A DNA stretch of 64,000 nucleotides from assembly GCA_017590115.1 (NCBI GenBank), contig JAGGNK010008781.1, forward strand, positions 5,869,371 through 5,933,370, in the 5' to 3' direction. A model generated the notes under the pieces. It did not search any database, was not told the origin of the DNA, and was given only the letters and a program-made list of their open reading frames with translations. The stretch comes from Montifringilla adamsi. Taxonomy: Eukaryota; Chordata; Aves; Passeriformes; Passeridae. Numbering within the stretch: position 1 is the stretch's first letter; each line of letters opens with the position of its first letter. The position numbers were made by a program, and so were the translations under genes. Positions 24,590 through 35,600 of this stretch are shown one piece after another.

Positions 24590-25190
24590 TTTTATTTCTA
24601 ATTACTGCAAAGGTGGCTGTGTGAAGCTGTAAAGCCAGTCAAAATGTGTCTATCTCAAGATCTATGGATTATACACTTGGCAGATTATTTCTTACAGGGA
24701 CATTATCAAGCTGCCGTTCCCAGTGCTCTTTTAAATAATCCTGTAAAGATAACAAGTAGTACTCTAATTAAAAACATTCTTTTCCATCATGTAAATCACT
24801 TTAAAGATATCTGTGACTGATATGATGGACATTACAAATTCTGCTAGCACCCACTCAAGCCTGTGCCAGCAGTATGCTGGTATATAATTTTATCTAATTG
24901 ATCAATTAAATTAAAATAATCTTTGAAACAAGCTATAATAAGAGTTGTATAATTCCAGTGCTACCTATTATATTCCCTGCCTCTTTATCTCCTCTGTCTC
25001 ATTAAAATATTCATCCAGGCCCTGGCTGAGTAATAAAATGGCAGCTCTGATGGTTTCATGACAGAGCAGTGGATGAGCTATGGCTGAACAGTTCAATTAA
25101 TTCCAGCCTCTCCCCATATTAACTGTTTCTTACTGGTATAAAAAGAATTTAACCAGGTCATTTTCTGCATCCCAGTCATTTCATTGCTGG
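24590..25190. promoter_or_regulatory. Candidate conserved non-coding element with homeodomain palindrome
   Basis: A repeat-poor AT-rich block. It contains a perfect 14-bp palindrome TAATTGATCAATTA at 24895-24908 (two facing homeodomain cores), GATA-type AGATAA near 24757, TTATCT at 24890-24895 and a TCF/LEF-like CTTTGAA near 24922. Further TAATTA-like cores lie around it, for example in TCTAATTAAAAAC near 24763. Enhancer identity is inferred from motif density alone. Confidence 0.28.
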
Positions 25191-26415
25191 CAGCAATTCT
25201 CAGCCTGTAGCACAAAACCAAAACCAACACACCCCCCATGGGATGGCAGTTTCAGACAGCGGGTTCTTCATGGGGATGCTCTGTGTCTGCTGGGTGTAGA
25301 CAGGACCTTCTACAGAAAAACTCCCACTGTATTTTTTTCATGTCATTATTCTATGAACAGTGTCAAAATATGATTATCTCCACCTCTCTGTCGTTTGGAA
25401 GAAACAGCACATGTGATATTCTTTTCCAGGTGGTATTCATAGGTAGTTTAAAGTGAGTTCTGATTGCTTTGCATTATTTGGGGACAAAAAATCCCACACG
25501 AGGGAAAGCTGAGAGACAAATGATCTAGGGGATTAGGGGGGATAAAAAAAAAAAAAAGAAAAAAAAAGAGAGTTCCAAAAGAATGGGAACAAAGAACCTG
25601 GAAGATAAAAACTGCAAAAACCCCAATCTGACATCTTTCACAAAGAAAATTTAGTCTTTCATGTTAATTTACAATCATTGTGTAAACCTAGAGGAAAGAA
25701 ATCTAAAAATCTCAGTCTTACATGGGAAAGAAGGAAGCTAAAAGAGATATGCTGCCTTGCCCAGATGACCACAGCCTTCTTTGGGATGCTGATCTCAGGA
25801 GGGTGAAGTTTCCCATTTTTTCACAACTCAGTATATTGCAAATGAAATGTATTGGCTCAGGCAGACAGAATGGGGAAATTCTATTTCAGTCAGCCAAGAT
25901 CGATGAGCAGACTACTGACCAGTAAAAGAGTCAAGAATTAGCAAAGCAAAGGACTTTTTAATGGAACTTTATATTGTCGATCTCCATCTGCCATCCAGAG
26001 TCTTCAGTCAAAGTAGGAAATTTATTCAGACATTATAACCACCTAGCCTTACTCTGACATTGGGACTTAACATGCCTTCTCTTGTTAATACCATTCAGCA
26101 ACAGCTGCATTATATTACCTGTCAAAAATTATTAATCCAATTCTGTTTTCATGTATATTTATCATTTCCCTGCCAACCACAGTCAAATGATTCTGTAAGA
26201 CACATCGATTTCCTGAATGAATTAAATGAAAAGTGTCTGTCATAAGTTTTACAGACAGTGGAGTGATTTTCAGGTACTCTCAGGTTTTTTGCTGTATTTT
26301 ACTCCCAATAATCTGCAGAAAATAATCAGGGAACAGGGGTGTACTCATTATGAGATCTTTTTTGCTTCCTTAGATTTTACTTGCTTAGAAGAACTGTGCT
26401 ATGGAGCCAAATAGT

Positions 26416-26462
26416 CTTACTTTCCTCATATTCTTACTTTCCTCATATTCTTACCTCATATC
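26416..26462. repeat. 17-bp tandem repeat, about 2.7 copies
   Basis: CTTACTTTCCTCATATT occurs twice in a row (26416-26432 and 26433-26449), then a partial unit with an internal deletion, CTTACCTCATATC. The two full copies are identical. Confidence 0.88.
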
Positions 26463-26524
26463 AAGCAAGCTCCTTGTGAAAAATACTATTTTACCATAAC
26501 TGCTCATCCGAGTAGTTCCCAGAA

Positions 26525-26810
26525 TCAGAGATAACCATGTTGCAGAACCACAAAAGGGTTTGGGTTGGAAGGGACATAAAGCCCATCTTGTTCCAAACCC
26601 CAGCCATGGGCAGGGACACCTTCCACCAGCCCTGTCCACCAGTTCCTCCAAGCCCTGTCCAACCTGGACACTTTCAGGGATCCAGGGACAGCCACAGCTT
26701 CTCTGTACCTCAGCACCCTCACAGTAGAGAATTTCTTCCTAACACCTGATCTAAACCTACCCTCTTTCAGTTTGGAGCCATTCCCCCTTGTCCTGTCACT
26801 GCAGTTCCTG
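26525..26810 (-). mobile_element. CR1 LINE fragment (3' end, reverse orientation)
   Basis: This is the best CR1 copy in the window. Reading left to right it shows AGAATCAGAG, GGTTTGGGTTGGAAGGGACA, CCATGGGCAGGGACACCTTC, CACCCTCACAGTAGAGAATT, CTACCCTCTTTCAGTTTGGA and CCCCTTGTCCTGTCACT in order. This is the standard reverse-complement CR1 3' region, which places the element on the minus strand. It is 5'-truncated near 26810. It is less diverged than the copy at 2.1 kb. No reverse-transcriptase frame remains. Confidence 0.92.
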
Positions 26811-29800
26811 AAGTTCCATTTCAACAAAACCATTCTGTGCTCCTGCCCTTGCATTCAAATCATGACACCCAAGACATGGGAAGTCCCTGCCCATCTCCCA
26901 CCACATCCCATGACAGCTCTCACACCCTGTTTAAACAATTCCCCATTTAGAAAACTCTGCCAGGTTGTGCAGGGGAGCACAGACTGCACTCTGCCTTCCA
27001 CAGCTGGGCAGCTACATGGCAAGAAGTGCAACACAGCTCCTGCAGTGGATGAATATTTACCATTTATATCTAGTATCCATAAAGAGAATGTAATGCACAG
27101 CAAAAACCAAGTGTGAATTGTTGAAAGACAGCTGGAGGTCTTGGTCATTGAACCCAGGAGTCCTGAGGAAACAGGACAGTTCTCAAGCAAGTCCCTTTCA
27201 TTATTTCCTTCAAATGAAATTATAATAAAGTTCACCGTGCCTAAAGCAAAAATTAAAGTCCACAGGGACTTCAAAAGTGACAAAAGGATAAAAGTTATGT
27301 TAATATGAACAGAGAGTTTCCTTCAATCCAGAGCAGAAGGTGCCAATCACCTGGAGATAACAGACAAACCTTTCAATGACATTCAACTGACTGGTGAGAA
27401 GTTGTTATTTTTCTGGAAATGTCTTTTCCTTTCAACTCCCTTCAAGTATTGATGAACTGAACAAAAACATTTACAAGTTTCTTTGTGTCCTCTCCAGCCC
27501 ATCTCCAAGGGTATCTTGTAGATGCCCCGGTGCTGGGAAGATGCATCATGGAGAGGTTCAGCTTGCACAGGACCACGACTAAGTGGGGAGGCAGAGTGAC
27601 TCTGATTCATCTCAATTTGATCATGCCAGTGGGAACACCCAGGTGACTCCAGAGCTGCTCATCCCTCATGCTCACTGCCTCCATCCCATTCCCTAGGATA
27701 CAACTTCACCTATCCTCATTATTTGCAGGCAGTAAATCTTCCCCACCCTCCAAAGGACCGAGATGCAAAATGAAGCATTGTTTTCAGGGCTCCCACTGCC
27801 AGCAGCTGAGTGATGCTTCTCAGAACGACACCAAATGAGCTGTGCAACACAGCCTGTTATGAGTTGGACCTTGTGTGCAATACATCAAGCTTTTAAATGT
27901 GAGACACAGCACTGTGCAGGTGAGGTTTGCTGCACGGGTTGTAGAACAGGCATGGTGCTGAGCTGGGGAAAATGACAGCTCAGCAAAGCATTTGCTGCCT
28001 GTGCTCTGGGCTCTGGACATGCAAAAAGCACAGCAGCTCTGACCAGGACCCTCTCTGGGAAACAGCACATTCTCCAAACAACTATTTCACATTAGTAAAC
28101 CGTGCACACTAGTGAGTTTTTCCATGTTTTCCAATCAATATCTAGGGAGAGTTTGTCCCCTGCTATTTATTCAGATGCAAATGCATCTGGGAGATGTATA
28201 TATCCAAATACATCAGGGGAACAAAAAAAGGGACAATGTCCTCCCCTCCCCATCTACCTCTTTTGGTCAGCCTAATCTTACCCAAATAATCTCTGAGCAG
28301 GAGAAGTGAAAGGAGGGCCCCAACTTGAAGGAGCTCCCAGGAAAACAGGCAAAGTGAGAATCAGAAAGACGATTTCAAGGTTTGTAATTGTGTCTGGGTC
28401 AGGCAGAATTATGCCAATTTTAAGGACACTGAGAGAAGGCTACAATATTTTTTATTTGAAGGCATGACAGTCTAGATAGGAAATTTGACTGAACACGGAA
28501 AGAAAAAAGGCATTTCTTAAAAGTGATAAAGAAAATAGAGTCTGTCCACTGCCTGAAGGAGAGAAGGGAATTTGGTGAAGAGCTGGTGTCTAGGCAATAG
28601 GTCTAGGTCAAACTGAGCAGATTTCCTATGCTACCTCTGATGTTTTATTGCTGAGGTAAGAGACAATGGTTTCACATCCCCACCAGGAAAAGCAGATCAG
28701 TAATTTCTCCAGGATGATCTTGATTTCATTCTCCTCTTTGAATTACAGCTTTCTGCATTTGGTATTTCCTCAGCAAATTTATCTGTAGCACTGTGAATAA
28801 CAAAACAATGCTATTCTACTCTCAGAATTCCCAATTCTGCTGCTATTTGCTCTAGAGCTCTTTGCTTTGGCCATATTGACTCAGGTATCCCACAGCCCAA
28901 AACTGCTTCAGTGCTGTTTGCAAAGTTGAACAGTTACTTACTGAAATCCTTCATTTCTCACACCCACCCTTGCATTTAGAATGGTCTCTCTGTGAAACAG
29001 CTAGAAAATATTCCTGAGTAAAAAAGTTGGCTTTCCTCCCCTCGTCTAACAAAATGGGAAAAAGGAAATCAGAGCACAGTGACAGCAGAGCCTTAGAGCT
29101 CAGGCTTCATTCAAGCCTTTGAGAAGTTTCCTCCCTTCACCAACCTGCAGGGAAAGGAATGTCTCTACAGGTGCATAAGAAGTGCTACTGACATCATACC
29201 ACACTCCTGCTGCACGCTGAGTAAATCACAGAATGTGGAGCTGTGCAGTAATTCCTTTCTTTTCCCCTCAATATTACAATGAGGGCTTATGCAGCTGCTT
29301 GAGGAAGCTGAAAAGTAACCTACAGTTGGATCAATGGAGATTCAGACCATGTGTTTCCCCAGAAAAGTCTGTGTCCCTGCTAGAGCTCCCCAGAGCTGGG
29401 GCAGGAGCAAGCACCGGATCTGAACATTTGGGCGCAGATTTGTGCTGTGCTCAGAGGGGACAGCCAGACATCTCAGCTGGACAAACCCCCAGCTCAGCTG
29501 CCATTGGGAAGTCTCACAAGTTGTTATAAATAAAAGTTATGAATTGATAGCAAACTGCTCCTGGGGACAGGAAGAGTTTGGAGTTCAGAGCGTGCTGAGT
29601 CGCTGCTCTGCGGGGCTCTCGCGCAAAACCGCCCGCAAGCCCAAGGGGCTCTCGGGGGAGCACCTTGGTTTGTCTGAGCTTCTGTCCCCAAACAACCATC
29701 TGAAGCTTCAGCTGGAAGAGGAAACGACATAGTGTACATATTAAAACAGCTACAAGGGAGGAGGAAATTGCCTTTCATTAATTTTCCATAAGTAGATTAC

Positions 29801-30103
29801 ACCAAGCAGAGTGTAAACAGTCCCACGGGCACCAATTACCAGGCTTATTCTATAACTGAATTGTCCTAAACAAGCACCATTTTAATTTGAATATCAAATA
29901 CTTTACACAGCAGGAAAGAGAAGGAATAAACCAACCTAACAATGCATTTGTTATGGATTTCCACAAAATTGCTGCGGAAACCTCTGTGTCCCCAGTGGAT
30001 TGTGCACGGTCTCTTCCTACACGTTCATCCTTCACATCTTCCTCCATCACAGGAGAGGCAGCTCAGGCACGTGCCAGCCATTGTGCCACTAACAAAATGG
30101 GCT
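26811..30103. other. Intergenic, no gene seen
   Basis: AT-rich intergenic DNA with no supported gene. One unusual spot, a CpG-dense patch at 29586-29660, is listed separately. Otherwise only short open frames with no recognisable products are present. Confidence 0.5.
29586..29660. other. Isolated CpG-dense patch
   Basis: About eight or nine CpG dinucleotides fall within 75 bases (CGTGCTGAGTCG, GCGGGGCTCTCGCGC, CCGCCCGCAAG, TCTCGGGGG), inside DNA that otherwise has almost none for kilobases. It is too short to be a standard CpG island. It is open on the plus strand but encodes nothing I recognise. It could be a small hypomethylated regulatory site, an unannotated non-coding exon or a recent insertion. 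Confidence 0.6.
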
Positions 30104-30183
30104 CAGAATCTAAGGAGAGGCCAAATAATGAAAGCAAACCAACCAGAATCTAAGGAGAGGCCAAATAATGAAAGCAAACCTAC
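30104..30183. repeat. 40-bp tandem duplication (two copies)
   Basis: A 40-base unit starting CAGAATCTAAGGAGAGG occurs at 30104-30143 and 30144-30183. The copies are identical except in the last few bases (ACC versus TAC ends). This indicates a recent duplication by slippage or unequal exchange. Confidence 0.95.
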
Positions 30184-32180
30184 CAAACAAAAAACTCACA
30201 ACAAAGTCCTCCATACATTTAATTAGATTTGGCATGATTCCCTTGTTTTTCTTTTTTTCTCCTTTTAAGAGAGTAACTTACTAGCGCTATTTGCTGCTTC
30301 TAAAGGTCTTAATGAAATTAGCCTTCAGGCACAATTTTTCTCTAATAAACTGGGATGAATAAATACCTCAGATGTCCAGGAATGAGTGAAGCCAGTGGCA
30401 TTAAAGAAAGAGAACCCAGCATTATCCAGGTCAGTTCTCCAGCATAAAAGCAGCAGCACACATTGCCATGAAGATCTGGAAAATCCTTCTTATTTCCCAA
30501 ACTCTAGCTTGTTTGTGAACTATGACCATTGGCAACATAAGCAAAAGGCCAAAGATTCAACAGATGAAATGAAATATGTGATAATAAAATTTTCTACTCT
30601 GTCCAAAGGAAGACAGGGAACTTCAGAGGACTCCATAACTCTTTCAATCCTGGTGAAACACAAAGTTTTGTCCTCATATTTGTATACAGTGCAGTTGTGG
30701 TTTTTTCAGACCAGCCCTTGTGAGTCTCAGCCTCACTCAAACACATTAAAGGCCTATAATTCCTGTTTGTGGAACTGAGAATGTGCAACCTGTTTGGGCT
30801 GGAGAAAAGGTCTAAGAGAGGGCTGGGTTATCCCAGTTTAAAAAGCAGGAACCAAGGCATGCACTAACTAGTTTAGCCAATAAAGCTCAGGCACAAAGCC
30901 TGAAGAACATCTGCTTAAACCACAGGGCTCTGAGCTCTTCATCTTCTCTCTCAGAACATTCATCCTCCAGAAACAGTAACAACTCTGGAAAAAGCATCAG
31001 AAAGTCTCTTTCCTGATCTGAATCTCCAACACTCTGACATGGCAGAGCTGCAAGGTGCTGTTCAGAGCCTTTGCTGGTACAAGCACAGCAATCCTGCCAC
31101 AGCACACTTGACACTGCAGTGTGTTCCAACAGACCATGCTGTAAATTGAAAGCCAAGTGTTCTCAGTACAGTTCTTGAAGAAACAATTTAGTTCCTAGGT
31201 GAGGGCAATGTTGTTAAATGTATTTGAAGCTCTGAATACTAAACAGTCCCTTTTTTTCCCTGCTGCATATTTTGGGTTTGTTTTATATCACATAGATGAA
31301 TGGGCAGGGAAGAGCAGCCTTCTGGAAACCAAGTTTGGTCTTTGCCCAAAAACCATTATTCATTTCCACGTAACAACAGCAAGAACTGCATGTCCTCCAC
31401 TTGTACTTACACCACTGAAAGGAAAGGCCCTGAAGAGAAATGTGGAGAGAAATTTTTACATGTAAAACAGAAGTTGTGAAGTTTCCTCTTCTTCAATTTC
31501 ATTAAACAGAAGAAGAAAACACAGCAATTATTTAGACTGAATCTAACCATCCTGTTTTATAACCAGTGTCCTAAAAGGCCAATCCACAGCATCTTTCCAT
31601 TAATGCCTACATCTAAGAAGGCAGGATTGAGCCACTGCATCAACAAGGCCCTGCAGGAAAGCGTTTTTGCTCTCTGCTCAATCTGTCTGGCTGCTCCTAC
31701 ACAGCAGCAGAATTTGGGCCCCTTTCCCCTCACAGTGGCAGATTAAAGGTATCAGACAGGGAGCTTTGTGCCAGATGTGAAGTGCTCAGGAATCCTGTCC
31801 CCATCTGTGCCAGCCTGTGTCCTGCTGAAGCTCCTTGGTTCCCCCACGAGGGGCTTTAGCCAGCCCTGCCTGGCCATGGCCCACGGGCACAGACACTGCT
31901 GTGGAACACCTCTGGAACTGCCATTTCCTCTTTTCCACTGTTTATTAGGCTGATACATCATTCACAGAAGAGGTGAGCTCTGCAAATACCACTGTCAGCT
32001 GCAGGTACCAGCCATTTCCAGACTTTGCCACCACTGAGGAAGCAGGAAGGGCAGGCCCAGGATAAAATTTTCGGTCATTCCTGTAGTTGCCAGGATCTCA
32101 AGCACCTCTCTTGCTCCATGTGGGAAATGAATTTGTAGGGAATTTTTAAAGTTTGACAGAAGACTCACATAATATGCATC
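30184..32180. other. Intergenic, no gene seen
   Basis: No gene or clear repeat. A stretch near 30785-30830 (GTTTGGGCTGGAGAAAAGG) faintly resembles a more 5' part of CR1 in forward orientation, but the match is too short to call. A T/C-rich run lies near 30239-30268. Confidence 0.5.
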
Positions 32181-32630
32181 TGTATGTAAACTTTGAGATA
32201 AGAAATGGTAGCTTAGAAATGTTATAGAATAAGATCTGCTGAACATAGAATAAGAGCTGCTGCCTTAGAAATGCCACGGATAGGACAGACATTGTTGAGA
32301 GAGAAATAGAACTAGAAACAAGCTTCAAAGGATGGCTTTGCAAATAAGACTAGATACTTTGGAGAAATAGAACTGTGAAAGATGCATTGTAGCAGGACCC
32401 ATGAGAGGTAATTTTAGATAATTGGTTTTAAGGCATTTACAACATAGTGTAGCTAAAGCTGATAGGCCAAGAAACACTTATAATGTATTTATAATTAGGA
32501 AATAAGTAGCTTCTGATTGTAATAGCATGAATTATAACACCTGTATTGTCTCACCCTTTGCATGAGACTGAAAATGGAATAAAAGTTTTTAAAAAACGCC
32601 TCTCAGTTACCCCATCTCTAAATCAGAAAA
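32181..32630 (+). mobile_element. Solo LTR of a second endogenous retrovirus family
   Basis: It starts TGTATGTAAACTTTGAG. It contains a tandem pair of ATAGAATAAGAKCTGCTG units (32224-32241 and 32245-32262), GCTGATAGGCCAAGAAA near 32458, TTCTGATTGTAATAGC near 32511 and a polyadenylation signal AATAAA at 32578-32583. I recall this motif order from a passerine LTR family. No adjacent retroviral genes are present. The right boundary is uncertain; CA near 32621-32622 is one candidate end. No convincing target-site duplication was found. Confidence 0.68.
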
Positions 32631-35600
32631 GAGCATAATCCAACAGCTCATTACACATATTTACTGTCATTTATCCCATGTTTCTGTATTCTGCTTGCTG
32701 CCTGGATCTGACAGGGACACATACTTCTCTTTCAGCCCCATCCATTATTACCAGTCCAATGGGAAAAGCATTCCAGATCCCTGCTCCAGGACAGATTTCC
32801 ATGTGACCTTGACCAGGTCACTGTACCTCAGTTGTTCACCCAGGGTCTTACTTCAATAGATCACTGAAAATATAAATCACAATTTCCTGGAACAGATAAG
32901 TTACCAAACACAGGGATAAGGATTAAGGGTGGTTAATGGGCTGTGCATGCTATGCTTTCTACAGAGGTCACTGGGTTCTGTCCCCCACCACACCCACTGT
33001 GTCCCAGTGTCACATAAAGTCATATTAGCATTCCAAACCACATCCAAAGTCTCCAGTTCAGCCTGTGAGATGAGATCTGTTGGATGAAAAATAGCAGTAA
33101 CGAATTTCAGGCTCAGCAGAGAAGCTGCCTGTATATTTATGAGCCTAAGTCCAACCTTTAAAAACTCTCTTTTCCCCAGTGCAGTTTTCTTCAACAGGAA
33201 GTCATGGATAAAACAAAAAGAAGGTTCTAATGATAGAATAGTCAGGCAGAAATAATAGATTTTTACTTTTTTCACATCCCTAGAAGCACAATTGAAGTAG
33301 CAAGGAACACCAACAATTTATTTACTGGTCTTCAGCACCACATCCTGCTGTTTTTCTACCCCCAAACAAGACCCTGTGGGTTTAATTAAGTTTTCAGAGG
33401 AGGCTTGGGAGACACCATTTCAGTCAGTCTATGTCATTTATTCCATGTTTTCTATGGATGCATGGGGGAAAAAACCTACACAGCAAAATAAATCAAACAT
33501 GTTCCTGGTGAGCAATACACCAGACAGACATGGCAACCCTCCCTTGTCCTCATGTTCTCACACTGCAAGAACACAGTGGAGGGAGAGCCAGAAAACCTCT
33601 GCCCCTGCAGGGAGAGAAGCCTTCAAAACCTAGCTCCTCATGGAAATAATTTTTCACCAAGAAACTGGAAAGATGTACCTGAGTCCCCTGATGCACCTTC
33701 CCTCCCTCCCTTGCCACACCCACATGCCAGTGCCTTATCCCTCGATGTCTCTAAAGAGGCTGGCATTTCCATCCCACATTTGAGACTCCCACAGGCCATG
33801 AACCAATGCTGTGCTCTGGCCAGATCCCCCAGGAGCAGGTCCAAAGCAGTACTGAGACCTCTGAAGATGCAGATGGGCACCTGCAGCTGGGAGTGCAGCA
33901 GCTACAAAATCCACCAGCAAATGGACGCGGATCTCACGACGAGAGAAGGATTTTATATATTTGGCCCTATATTTCTGCCTCAGTACATCACCTGCACTGC
34001 AGGAAAACAGGAATATCTGACCTCTGTGGGAAGGTAGGAAAACACTCAGCTGCTACAGGGAACTGGTTTGTGCAGCAGGATGCAGCACAAAGAACCGAGT
34101 GGGCCCCCGCAGCAGGCCCTGTCGTACAGCACATTCAGACTCACAGAAATGATGCTACAAAAAGTACCAGGGTTTTTTTTACACCTTTCTGATGAAAGCC
34201 TAGATTTGTTAACAGCCCCCTTTCAAGTCAAGCAGCCAGCCAGTGCTCCTGTTTCATAAAATACTGTGTTCATGTTGAACACAACATACTCTGCAGAAAG
34301 AATGAACTATTTTTTAAGGTTGTTTCTGGCAGAACTGGTGTCAACCAGTTGACAATTGTCAGCTGGACAATCTAAACCATTTGTCCCACTTTTTTTTCTG
34401 ACACAGTGAATATGTTCTGCCCCCACAAAGCACATGCTAAAATATGTCTTGTGCCCCAGCATTTTGAGGTAATCTCCCACCTGAATCATGCCTGTCCTGA
34501 AGCTCTGCTTCATTTTTGGCAGGCTCCAGGTCAGAATCTCCCGGCTGTGTTCACTTGTGAGCACATTGACTCTGCTGTCTCTCCAGAGGGAAATCCTCTG
34601 CCCTGACTCATAATTACCAGCAAATCATATGAATTTCAAGGCAGTTTTGCTTTGGCATTTTAAATGACCAAACAAGAGAGACCATTCCATGTAAAAAACA
34701 GGAGTTTCTGTAAAAACAAAGGAGTTTAGCACACCTATCCAAAAACTTAGCTGAACACTACAAGCAGTAAGAGGTTCAGGAATCGTGCTTTTAGAGATAT
34801 TAAGGTCAATCCATATTTGAGGAACATGACTAGAACCCCAGAACAATAACTGGATATAATTCCCATGTCCAAGCCTTCTGTCTGCCTCTGCAGGCAACTC
34901 CCCCCACCCTTAAACTACTTCATCTCACAGGCCCTGTCAGTGTATTTTCATGATTTTAAAAAATGACTGGGTTTATTTGCTCTCTTTGTTGTTTTTAAGC
35001 CAATGTCTTAGAAGGATGAAAGTGAAATATATTTCTTTATCAATTCCTTGTTTTTCTCCTCCTCTGCCACCCATACACAATGGTTTGCTTGCTGAGGCTC
35101 ATTCATGTGTAGGAGCTGATGGCATTGATGTATTTTCTTAACAGGGTGCAGGGTTTTGTTTTTTATATTTTTAGAGCTGGCTGGCACATTGATTTAGGCT
35201 GGCAGAAAGAGCAGATGAAGATGATGTTAATTTTACCAGCAGAAACAAGCAGGGATAGAATGCTGGGCTCCTGTACCAGAGACATCTCAGAGGGATACCA
35301 CACAGACGAGCTCAGGACTTCCAGCCTGTAATTCCCTGCCAGTTTTACTGTGACTGATGACCCACAGGTGAAGGAGTTCACTTCCTTTTGAAAGAATATT
35401 TTGTGGAGATTTTGTAATTGTTTCTACTCTGATTCATGGAACACTGCTGGTCACTTGTAGGTAAAACCTGGATGTGCACAGTGGTAGTGGGAGCTCTCTA
35501 TTTACTCCAAGAAGATGGATGTACACCAATTTATCCCTTCCAGCCATTTATCTGTTCATTAGCATTACTCAGTGCCTCGCTCAAAACTCTCTTTGTGGAT

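Larger units (their letters stand above)
23393..26415. other. Intergenic, no gene seen
   Basis: AT-rich intergenic DNA. It holds a 17-bp tandem repeat (24142-24186), an A-rich run at about 25543-25569, and the candidate regulatory block 24590-25190. Open frames here are short and unrecognised. Confidence 0.5.

Noticed and set aside
33552..34037. 161-codon plus-strand open frame
   Set aside because: No recognisable domain; overlapping frames of similar length on the other strand argue for chance.
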